This document shows, piece after piece, positions 1 to 6,377 of a DNA stretch of 15,540 nucleotides (its first letter is position 1; each line of letters starts with the position of its first letter). The stretch covers positions 1 through 15,540 of the forward strand of contig JAJPYH010000226.1 of NCBI GenBank assembly GCA_021205045.1, written 5' to 3'. The notes beneath the pieces were generated by a model. The model saw nothing but the letters and a program-made list of their open reading frames with translations, did not search any database and was not told the DNA's origin. The position numbers and the translations under genes are program-made. The DNA is from Lachnospiraceae bacterium (lineage in GTDB: Bacteria > Bacillota > Clostridia > Lachnospirales > Lachnospiraceae).

Positions 1-55
1 ATAAGGACATTATCATAAATGGCTTATATTTTTTCCTCAAAAATAAAAAATTCTA

Positions 56-84
56 TTGACACAATCAAAAGATTGTTGTAAACT
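56..84 (+). promoter_or_regulatory. Promoter of infC-rpmI-rplT
   Basis: TTGACA (56-61), a perfect -35 box, is followed after exactly 17 nt by TAAACT (79-84), a good -10 box. The region around it is strongly AT-rich. Transcription would begin near 91, giving a leader of about 190 nt before infC. No upstream gene is visible in positions 1-55. This is a prediction from box sequence and spacing only. Confidence 0.8.
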
Positions 85-90
85 CTTTTG

Positions 91-244
91 CGGTGTGAGA
101 AAGCTCACACGGGAACATCAAGCAGAGTATCCACTCTCACCCTGCGGCGAATGGGCTTCAGGTGTTTATAGTTCTTTACAGCCTCCAAGGGGGATTCTGT
201 AAATTGCCAGGTGGATAGTTTGTCTTGCTATCTGCTATTTTTTT
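91..244 (+). promoter_or_regulatory. Structured leader with attenuator, probable L20-type autoregulation
   Basis: The leader has a perfect 7-bp hairpin (93-99/104-110, loop AAAG), a small hairpin (124-128/133-137), a bulged stem (138-144/159-164), a hairpin (175-181/197-203, TTTACAG with CTGTAAA), and a terminator at 211-244. Positions 128-134 (TATCCAC) are fully complementary to 211-217 (GTGGATA), the 5' arm of the terminator, so pairing them would prevent termination. The antiterminator element is itself partly masked by the 124-137 hairpin. In Bacillus the infC-rpmI-rplT operon is controlled by ribosomal protein L20 through leader attenuation; that this leader works the same way is inferred from position and architecture, not from a covariance-model match. 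Confidence 0.7.
211..244 (+). terminator. Intrinsic terminator inside the infC leader
   Basis: The 8-bp stem 211-218/228-235 includes two G-U pairs and has a 9-nt loop. It is followed by TA and then seven T residues (238-244). It lies 34 nt upstream of the infC start codon, so it would stop transcription before the operon. The stem is only moderately stable, as expected for a conditional terminator. Confidence 0.7.
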
Positions 245-278
245 GCCATGTTTGCAAGAGATTGAGGAGGGAAAAGTT

Positions 279-812
279 ATTAGCAACAATAACGAATGTC
301 AGATCAATGAACAGATCCGTGACAAGGAAATCCGGCTGATCGGTGAGAACGGCGAGCAGCTCGGGATTATGTCAGCGAGAGACGCGCTAAAGCTTGCGGA
401 GGAAGCAGGGCTGGATCTGGTGAAGATCGTGCCCAACGCGAAACCGCCCGTGTGCAGGATCGTGGACTACAGCAAGTACAAATATGAGCAGGCGCGCCGT
501 GAGAAGGAAGCGATGAAAAAGCAAAAGGTTACTGAGGTCAAGGAGATTCGTCTCTCTCCCAATATTGACACCAATGACCTGAATACCAAATCTGCCGCTG
601 CCGCCAAGGTTCTGACCAAGGGCGACAAGGTGAAGGTCACTTTGCGCTTTCGCGGCCGTGAAATTGCACGCATGGCCCAGAGCAAACATATATTAGATGA
701 CTTTGCTGCAAGCCTGGCGGATGTCGCCAATGTGGAGAAGCCGCCGAAGGTGGAAGGCAGAAGCATGACAATGTTCTTAGCGCCGAAATCCAAAAACAGC
801 GCCAAAAAATGA
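279..812 (+). CDS. infC: Translation initiation factor IF-3
   Basis: IF3 binds the 30S subunit, blocks premature 50S joining and proofreads the start codon and initiator tRNA. The 177-residue product matches the family length. The N-domain begins INEQIRDKEIRLIG. The segment with PPVCRIVDYSKYKYEQ leads into the basic linker helix. The C-domain carries KGDKVKVTLRFRGREI, a hallmark of the family. I chose the ATT codon at 279-281 as start because GGAGG at 266-270 stands 8 nt before it and the N-terminus then matches known IF3 proteins. The in-frame TTG at 225 lies inside the leader terminator and has no ribosome binding site. AUU starts on infC are known in E. coli and Bacillus and let IF3 repress its own translation. 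It is first in the operon with rpmI and rplT. Confidence 0.95.
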   Translation: MSNNNECQINEQIRDKEIRLIGENGEQLGIMSARDALKLAEEAGLDLVKIVPNAKPPVCRIVDYSKYKYEQARREKEAMKKQKVTEVKEIRLSPNIDTNDLNTKSAAAAKVLTKGDKVKVTLRFRGREIARMAQSKHILDDFAASLADVANVEKPPKVEGRSMTMFLAPKSKNSAKK

Positions 813-830
813 CAACAGGAGGAACTCAAT

Positions 831-1028
831 ATGCCGAAATTAAAGACAAAAAGAGCCGCCGCAAAGCGGTTTAAAGCGACGGGAACAGGAAAGCTGAAGA
901 GGTCGAAAGCTTATAAGAGCCATATCTTAACCAAGAAAACTACCAAGAGAAAGCGCAAGCTGAGGAAGGCTGCGATTACGGATCCGACGAATGTTAAGAA
1001 TATGAAGAAGGTTTTACCTTATTTATAA
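831..1028 (+). CDS. rpmI: 50S ribosomal protein L35
   Basis: A 65-residue, very basic protein beginning MPKLKTKRAAAKRFKATGTG, the diagnostic L35 N-terminus, with a central KSHILTKKTTKRKRKLR segment. L35 is a structural protein of the large ribosomal subunit. AGGAGG (817-822) lies 8 nt before the ATG. It sits 18 nt after infC and 22 nt before rplT, the conserved order in most bacteria, and is surely cotranscribed with them. Confidence 0.98.
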   Translation: MPKLKTKRAAAKRFKATGTGKLKRSKAYKSHILTKKTTKRKRKLRKAAITDPTNVKNMKKVLPYL

Positions 1029-1050
1029 TTCGGTAGAGGAGGAATGAGAA

Positions 1051-1407
1051 ATGGCAAGAATTAAGGGCGGCGTGAACGCCAAAAAGAAACATAACAGAGT
1101 ATTGAAGCTTGCGAAGGGCTACAGAGGAGCCAGAAGCAAGCAGTACAGAGTCGCAAAGCACTCCGTCATGAGAGCCCTGACAAGCTCCTATTCAGGACGC
1201 AAGCAGAGAAAGCGTCAGTTCAGACAGCTCTGGATTGCCCGTATCAATGCAGCCGCGAGACTGAATGATCTGTCCTACAGCAAGTTTATGCACGGCCTGA
1301 AGCTGGCTCAGATCGATATCAACAGAAAGATGCTGGCCGAGATGGCGGTGAACGACCCGGAAGGCTTTACCGCGCTGACTCAGATCGCAAAAGAGAAGCT
1401 GGCTTAA
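1051..1407 (+). CDS. rplT: 50S ribosomal protein L20
   Basis: A 118-residue basic protein of the usual L20 length, beginning MARIKGGVNAKKKHNRVLKL and containing KGYRGARSKQYRVAK and the RKQRKRQFRQLWIARINAA block. L20 binds 23S rRNA early in 50S assembly. In several bacteria it is also the repressor of this operon, binding an mRNA structure that mimics its rRNA site; the leader at 91-244 is the obvious candidate target here. AGGAGG (1037-1042) stands 8 nt before the ATG. It is the last gene before the terminator at 1453. Confidence 0.98.
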   Translation: MARIKGGVNAKKKHNRVLKLAKGYRGARSKQYRVAKHSVMRALTSSYSGRKQRKRQFRQLWIARINAAARLNDLSYSKFMHGLKLAQIDINRKMLAEMAVNDPEGFTALTQIAKEKLA

Positions 1408-1452
1408 CAGCTCCTTACCGGGAATAGTAAGCAACAGCTCAGATATAAATTG

Positions 1453-1496
1453 GGAAACGGTATGCGTGGGAGATGCATGCCGTTTCCTTCGTTTTT
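1453..1496 (+). terminator. Terminator after rplT
   Basis: A 13-bp stem (1453-1465/1475-1487, one G-U pair, loop of 9 nt) is followed by TTCG and five T residues (1492-1496). It should end the infC-rpmI-rplT transcript. Its T-run finishes only 23 nt before the pepD start codon. Confidence 0.88.
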
Positions 1497-1519
1497 GGGA
1501 AATAAAAGGGGAACAAGAT

Positions 1520-3088
1520 ATGGCAGTATGGGAAAATTTAGAGCCGCAACCGGTTTTTCACTTCTTTGAGGAAATCTGCAGCATGCCTCATGGCTCCGGC
1601 AACACCGCGCAGATTTCCGCTTATTTACAGAAATTCGCCGCTGACAGGGAACTCTGGTTTAGGACAGATGAGCTGGGTAATGTGGTGATGAGAAAGCCTG
1701 CTTCCCCGGGATACGAGCAGGTTCCCGGCCTGATTATTCAGGGGCATATGGATATGGTGGCCGTGAAAACCGCGGACTGTGATAAGAATATGGCCCTGGA
1801 AGGGCTGGATGTGGCTGTGGACGGAGACTATGTCTACGCCAGGAATACCAGCCTGGGCGGGGACGACGGCATTGCGGTGGCCTACGGCCTGGCGATGATG
1901 GATGATGACAGTATCGCCCATCCTGAGCTGGAGCTGATTGTCACGGTGGATGAGGAGACCGGGATGTACGGCGTGGCTGCCTTGGATATGAGCGATATCC
2001 GGGGCAGAAGATTTCTCAATATCGATTCCGAGGAAGAGGGCAGTTTCCTGGCAGGCTGTGCCGGGGGCAAGCGGGTGAAGGCTGATCTGGACCGCACTCT
2101 GAGGGAAACCGCCGGATACCGGATGAGGGTGACAGTGGATGGCCTGCAGGGCGGTCACAGCGGCGCCGAGATCCACAAGGAGCGCGGAAACGGGATTTTG
2201 CTGCTGGGCAGGGTGCTGGCGGGCATTGCCGGTCAGACAGAGATTGGCCTGATCAATATTTTGGGCGGAACGGCGGAAAATGTGATTCCTTCCTCCGCTT
2301 CGGCGGAAATCGTGAGCCAGGATCCGGACTGTGTGCGGCAGGCGGCGGAGGCTGTTTTTGAAGAGCTGAAGCAGGAATATGAATTGCGGGATCCAGGGCT
2401 CAGGGTGACAACTGAGATCGATGCTTCTATGGGCCGGGAGACCTGGGATTCAGCCGCACAAACAGGGAATTCCAATGTGCAGACCATGGATATGACTGAG
2501 CAAACCGGGACTTCTACTGCGCAGACTGCGGAAAAAACTGCGCTGAAAGAGAAAGGCGTATATCTGGCGGACAGCCCCCAGGCTACCGCTCACCTGATCC
2601 GTCTTCTGACGGCGCTGCCCACAGGAGTGCAGGCCATGAGCCCCGGGGTTCCCGGCATGGTGGAGACCAGCCTGAATCTGGGCATGATTTCCTCTGATGA
2701 ATCCGCCATTACCTTTCAGTACTCCATCCGCAGCAGCCTGGAGAGCGCCAAAAACGCCCTTTCAGATAAAGTGTCAGCGATCTTTTCCCTGGCAGGGGCG
2801 AGAGTGGAAGCCGGAAGCGATTACCCCGGCTGGGCTTACAGGGTCCATTCTCCTCTCAGAGACAAGATGGTCAGAGTTTACGAGAGCATGTACGGACAAC
2901 CGCCTCAGGTCACTACGATTCACGCGGGCCTGGAGTGCGGCCTGTTTCTGGGAAAGCGGCCTGATCTGGACTGTGTCTCCATGGGGCCTGATATGCTGGA
3001 TATTCATTCAGTCAACGAGAAGCTTTCCATTTCCTCCACGAAGAGAGTGTGGGAGTTTCTGCTGGAATTATTAAAGGATAAATCATAA
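1520..3088 (+). CDS. pepD: Aminoacyl-histidine dipeptidase, M20C family
   Basis: A cytosolic zinc dipeptidase (Xaa-His and broad dipeptide hydrolysis). The 522 residues show the M20 metal and catalytic motifs in order: GHMDMV (H76, D78), SLGGDDGIA (D115), DEETG (E145/E146 region), NIDSEEEG (D169) and, near the C-terminus, IHAGLECG (H468). The dimerisation/lid domain lies between, with GGHSGAEIH at 211-219. Family members are usually about 480-490 residues; the extra length is mostly a Gln/Thr/Ser-rich stretch at about 310-345, described separately. The ATG at 1520 is preferred, with AAAGGGG (1505-1511) 8 nt upstream; an in-frame GTG at 1466 lies inside the rplT terminator. No separate promoter is obvious. 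The next gene begins directly at its stop codon. Confidence 0.93.
   Translation: MAVWENLEPQPVFHFFEEICSMPHGSGNTAQISAYLQKFAADRELWFRTDELGNVVMRKPASPGYEQVPGLIIQGHMDMVAVKTADCDKNMALEGLDVAVDGDYVYARNTSLGGDDGIAVAYGLAMMDDDSIAHPELELIVTVDEETGMYGVAALDMSDIRGRRFLNIDSEEEGSFLAGCAGGKRVKADLDRTLRETAGYRMRVTVDGLQGGHSGAEIHKERGNGILLLGRVLAGIAGQTEIGLINILGGTAENVIPSSASAEIVSQDPDCVRQAAEAVFEELKQEYELRDPGLRVTTEIDASMGRETWDSAAQTGNSNVQTMDMTEQTGTSTAQTAEKTALKEKGVYLADSPQATAHLIRLLTALPTGVQAMSPGVPGMVETSLNLGMISSDESAITFQYSIRSSLESAKNALSDKVSAIFSLAGARVEAGSDYPGWAYRVHSPLRDKMVRVYESMYGQPPQVTTIHAGLECGLFLGKRPDLDCVSMGPDMLDIHSVNEKLSISSTKRVWEFLLELLKDKS
2456..2539 (+). repeat. Two imperfect 42-bp tandem units inside pepD
   Basis: Unit 1 (2456-2497) and unit 2 (2498-2539) encode A-QTGNSNVQTMDM-T and E-QTGTSTAQTAEK-T, both following QTGxSxxQTxxxT. 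By eye 29 of 42 bases agree, with 22 of the first 30 identical. The reading frame is kept. The stretch falls between two conserved blocks of PepD, at residues 313-340. Confidence 0.8.
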
Positions 3089-4282
3089 GTGCAACCATAC
3101 AATAACGAAAAGAAAACAACGAAGGAACTTTCCCTCGTCTGCGCGGCCGCCGGAAAGTGCGGAGGCTGCAACCGTCTGAATGTTCCCTACGCGGAACAGC
3201 TCAAAGAGAAGAGAAAGCTGGTGGCCAGACTGTTGCGTCCCTACTGCGCCCTGGAGGGGATCATTCCCATGGAGGATTCCCGCTTTTACCGCAATAAGGT
3301 TCACGCTGTCTTTGACAGGGACCGCAGGGGAAACGTAATCGCGGGAACCTATGAGAAAAACTCCCACCGTGTGGTGCCGGTGGAAAGCTGTCTGATTGAG
3401 GATGAGAAGGCTCAGGCCATCATCCGCACCATCCGCGATCTGAGCAAAAGCTTTAAGATTAAAATTTACGATGAGGATACGGGATATGGACTTCTGCGCC
3501 ACGTGCTTGTCCGCTGCGGCCACCGCAGCGGGCAGTACATGGTGGTGCTGGTGCTTGCCTCCCCCATTCTTCCCGACAAAAATCATTTTCTGAAGGCTCT
3601 GTTAAAGGAGCATCCTCAGATCACTACCGTGGTGGTCAATGTCAACGACAGGCGCACCAGTATGATTCTGGGAACGAAGGAACAGGTGATCTATGGAAAG
3701 GGCTATATCGAGGATACACTGTGCGGAAAAACCTTCCGGATCTCCCCAGGATCCTTTTACCAGGTCAATCCCGTCCAGACGGAGAAGCTTTATCAAAAGG
3801 CTCTGGAATACGCCGGTTTTCATGGAAATGAACGCATTGTGGACGCTTACTGCGGAATCGGTACCATCGGCATTGTGGCGGCTGACCATGTGAGGGAAGT
3901 GATCGGAGTTGAGTTAAACGCCGATGCGGTCAGGGACGCCAGGATCAATGCCAGGCGCAATAATATCCGCAATATCTCTTTTTATGAAAATGACGCCGGA
4001 AAGCTTCTGACCCAGATGGCGGAGCAGAACGCGAAGGTGGACGCGGTGATCATGGATCCGCCCCGCACGGGCAGCGACGAGGCCTTCCTGGGCTCCGTGG
4101 CAAAGATCGCGCCGGAGAAGATCATCTATATCTCCTGCAACCCGGAAACCCTGGCCAGAGACCTGCAATATCTGGTGAAACAGGGGTATCGTGCCCGGAA
4201 GGCCTGCGCAGTGGATATGTTTCCCCAGACCTCGGAGCATGTGGAAACATGCGTGCTCATAACGAAATCAGGCGAAGCATAG
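3089..4282 (+). CDS. rlmD: 23S rRNA (uracil-5)-methyltransferase, RlmD/RumA family
   Basis: A SAM-dependent, iron-sulfur RNA m5U methyltransferase of 397 residues. C18, C24, C27 (C-x5-C-GG-C) and C101 would hold the [4Fe-4S] cluster. FYQVNPVQ (223-230) precedes the SAM-binding VDAYCGIGTIGI (251-262). DPPRTG (323-328) and the nucleophile C350 in YISCNPETLARDL form the active site, with E386 in HVET as the likely general base. The N-terminal TRAM domain of classical RumA is absent; the protein starts almost at the cluster cysteines, as in a common shorter Firmicutes form. The GTG at 3089 follows the pepD stop with no gap, and AAAGGA (3073-3078) inside pepD would serve it, suggesting translational coupling. 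Whether it modifies U1939, U747 or both (RlmCD type) cannot be read from sequence. Confidence 0.88.
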   Translation: MQPYNNEKKTTKELSLVCAAAGKCGGCNRLNVPYAEQLKEKRKLVARLLRPYCALEGIIPMEDSRFYRNKVHAVFDRDRRGNVIAGTYEKNSHRVVPVESCLIEDEKAQAIIRTIRDLSKSFKIKIYDEDTGYGLLRHVLVRCGHRSGQYMVVLVLASPILPDKNHFLKALLKEHPQITTVVVNVNDRRTSMILGTKEQVIYGKGYIEDTLCGKTFRISPGSFYQVNPVQTEKLYQKALEYAGFHGNERIVDAYCGIGTIGIVAADHVREVIGVELNADAVRDARINARRNNIRNISFYENDAGKLLTQMAEQNAKVDAVIMDPPRTGSDEAFLGSVAKIAPEKIIYISCNPETLARDLQYLVKQGYRARKACAVDMFPQTSEHVETCVLITKSGEA

Positions 4283-4343
4283 ATAGAATTCAGAGACACA
4301 GCCTGCAGAGCAAATGTGCGTTCTGTTAATGAAATCAAGTTCC

Positions 4344-4372
4344 TTGCCCTGACAGGGAAATCCTGTTATACT
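4344..4372 (+). promoter_or_regulatory. Promoter of pepF
   Basis: TTGCCC (4344-4349) and TATACT (4367-4372) are separated by exactly 17 nt. The start codon of pepF is 27 nt after the -10 box, so the leader is short. The spacer contains a dyad, ACAGG(4352-4356)-5 nt-CCTGT(4362-4366). Confidence 0.7.
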
Positions 4373-4399
4373 GACGGGCAGAGCTGAAAGGAGACCGAC

Positions 4400-6214
4400 A
4401 TGGCAAAAGCAATTGCGAAGAGAAGTGAAATCCCGGTGGAGAAGCGATGGGCTCTGGAGGATTTATACGCCACGGACACGGACTGGGAGGAGGATTATGA
4501 GAGAGTCAGCGCCGAGCTGACCCGGATTGAGCAGTACAGAGGGCATCTGGGGGATGGTGAGGACATTTTGCTGGCGTACCTGGATCTGGAGGACAGCCTG
4601 TCCTCCCAGGTGGAGAAACTGAGCATGTATGCTCACATGAGCAGTGATGTGGACACCACCAATACGGAGTATCAGGCCATGGAGATGAAGGCCAGGGCGC
4701 TTTATGCAAAGTTCTGGGAAGCGGTTGCCTTTGCCAGCCCGGAGATGATGGAGATCCCTCAGGAAAAGCTGGCCGCGTTTCGGCAAAGCAGTCAGCGCTA
4801 CAGATTATATGACCGGTATTTTACCCTGATGGAACGGGAGAGAAAGCATACCCGCAGCAAAGAGGTGGAGGAGCTTTTGGCCGGCGCCAATGAGATGGCG
4901 CATGCCGCCGGCAATATTTTCGGCATGTTCAATAACGCGGACGTGAAGTTTGCACAGATTCTGGATGAAAACGGGGAGGAGGCACAGGTCACTCACGGCA
5001 GATACGTGGGTTATCTGGAAAGTACTGACAGAAATGTCAGGAAGGCAGCCTTTGCGTCCATGTATGCCTCCTACAGTCAGTACATCAATACCCTGGCCGC
5101 TGCTTACAGCGCCAATGTGAAGCAGGCGCAGTTTTTTGCGAAGGCACGGGGGTATTCCTCCACGCGGCAGATGTATACCAGCATGAATAATGTGCCGGAA
5201 TCCGTTTATGACAATCTGATTGAAACTGTTCATGAGGGACTGCCTGCCATGTATCATTATGTGGCGCTGCGCAAAAAGATGCTTGGGGTGGAGGAGCTGC
5301 ACATGTATGATGTGTATGTTCCCATCGTGCCGGACTGCAGGGTAAGTTTCTCTTATGAGGAGGCGAAGGCCACCATACTGGAAGCCTTAAAGCCTATGGG
5401 AGAGACCTACCTGGACGCCATGAAAGAAGGCTTTGACCACCGCTGGATCGATGCCTGTGAAAATGAGGGAAAGCGAAGCGGGGCCTATTGCAGCGGAGGC
5501 ACCATGGTGCATCCCTATGTGCTGATGACCTGGCAGGGCACCATGGACAACATGTTTACCCTGGCGCATGAGATGGGGCACGCTCTGCATTCTTATTTCA
5601 GCACCCAAAATCAGCCCCATCAGACAGCAGATTATGTGATTTTTGTGGCGGAGGTGGCCTCCACCTGCAATGAAATACTGCTGACCAGATATCTGCTCAA
5701 TACCACCGGGGACCCGGTGAGGAGAGCCTATGTGATCAATCATTTTCTGGATACCATCAAGGGAACTTTGTATCGCCAGACCATGTTCGCGGAGTTTGAG
5801 ATGAAGGCCCATCGGATGTCGGAGAAGGGACAGGCGCTGACTTCCCGGAGCCTGAGCGATATGTATTACGACTTAAATCAGCTTTATTTCGGACCGGATA
5901 TGGTTTCCGATGACGCCATCCGCTATGAATGGGCCAGAATTCCGCATTTTTACAGTCCCTTTTATGTGTACCAGTACGCCACCGGCGTGTCGGCGGCCGC
6001 AGCTTTGTCTGACCGGATTCTGAAGGAGGGGGAAAGCGCTGTACGGGATTATTTCAGATTCCTGACAGGCGGCGGAAGCAAGGACCCCATCGATCTGTTA
6101 AAGGACGCCGGTGTGGATAAGAGCAGCCCCGAACCAGTGCGGGCAACGGTCAGACTGTTTGACCAGATGCTGGGAGAGCTGGAGGCTCTGCTGCAAACGG
6201 TTCCGGAAGGATAA
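4400..6214 (+). CDS. pepF: Oligoendopeptidase F, M3 family metallopeptidase
   Basis: A cytosolic zinc endopeptidase that cuts oligopeptides of roughly 7-17 residues in characterised homologues. At 604 residues it has the family length. The N-terminal helical region (about 1-200) opens with PVEKRWALEDLY, typical of PepF. The catalytic motif is LAHEMGHALHSYF with H390, E391 and H394; the third zinc ligand is E418 in VAEVASTCNE. GAYCSGGTMVHPYVLMTW (361-378) and, near the C-terminus, RIPHFYSPFYVYQYATG are conserved substrate-cleft blocks. AAAGGAG (4387-4393) is 6 nt before the ATG. No signal peptide or membrane segment is seen. It is probably a single-gene unit with its own promoter, and with pepD may serve intracellular peptide turnover. 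Confidence 0.95.
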   Translation: MAKAIAKRSEIPVEKRWALEDLYATDTDWEEDYERVSAELTRIEQYRGHLGDGEDILLAYLDLEDSLSSQVEKLSMYAHMSSDVDTTNTEYQAMEMKARALYAKFWEAVAFASPEMMEIPQEKLAAFRQSSQRYRLYDRYFTLMERERKHTRSKEVEELLAGANEMAHAAGNIFGMFNNADVKFAQILDENGEEAQVTHGRYVGYLESTDRNVRKAAFASMYASYSQYINTLAAAYSANVKQAQFFAKARGYSSTRQMYTSMNNVPESVYDNLIETVHEGLPAMYHYVALRKKMLGVEELHMYDVYVPIVPDCRVSFSYEEAKATILEALKPMGETYLDAMKEGFDHRWIDACENEGKRSGAYCSGGTMVHPYVLMTWQGTMDNMFTLAHEMGHALHSYFSTQNQPHQTADYVIFVAEVASTCNEILLTRYLLNTTGDPVRRAYVINHFLDTIKGTLYRQTMFAEFEMKAHRMSEKGQALTSRSLSDMYYDLNQLYFGPDMVSDDAIRYEWARIPHFYSPFYVYQYATGVSAAAALSDRILKEGESAVRDYFRFLTGGGSKDPIDLLKDAGVDKSSPEPVRATVRLFDQMLGELEALLQTVPEG

Positions 6215-6221
6215 TTACTGC

Positions 6222-6249
6222 CGGATAAAAGAGTTCTTTTCCATCCGGA
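6222..6249 (+). other. Hairpin between pepF and plsX
   Basis: CCGGAT (6222-6227) pairs with ATCCGG (6244-6249) and AAAAG (6228-6232) with CTTTT (6237-6241), giving 11 bp with a CC bulge and a 4-nt loop. It starts 8 nt after the pepF stop. No T-run follows directly, so it is not a standard intrinsic terminator; it may protect the mRNA 3' end or terminate weakly. Confidence 0.5.
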
Positions 6250-6296
6250 ACGCCGGAAAACGGGAGATGCTTTATGGCAGGGCTTATAAAAGGGAC

Positions 6297-6325
6297 TTGA
6301 TTTTTTAAATGGCGTTTAGTATAGT
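6297..6325 (+). promoter_or_regulatory. Promoter of plsX
   Basis: TTGATT (6297-6302) and TATAGT (6320-6325) are 17 nt apart. A second TATAGT follows at 6330-6335 because AGTATAGTG occurs twice, at 6318-6326 and 6328-6336, one helical turn apart. The plsX start is 52 nt downstream of the first -10 box. Confidence 0.65.
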
Positions 6326-6377
6326 GAAGTATAGTGTTTTATTGTTATGGTGAATGACAAAATCGGGAGAAGACAAT

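Noticed and set aside
225..278. N-terminal extension of infC from TTG at 225
   Set aside because: It lies in the loop and 3' arm of the leader terminator, lacks a ribosome binding site and encodes residues unlike IF3.
1406..1440. AACAGCTC repeated at 1406-1413 and 1433-1440 around a 5-bp hairpin after rplT
   Set aside because: It is short, lies just before the real terminator and has no sign of mobility; most likely chance.
1466..1519. N-terminal extension of pepD from GTG at 1466
   Set aside because: It starts in the terminator loop, and the ATG at 1520 has a good ribosome binding site and a family-like N-terminus.
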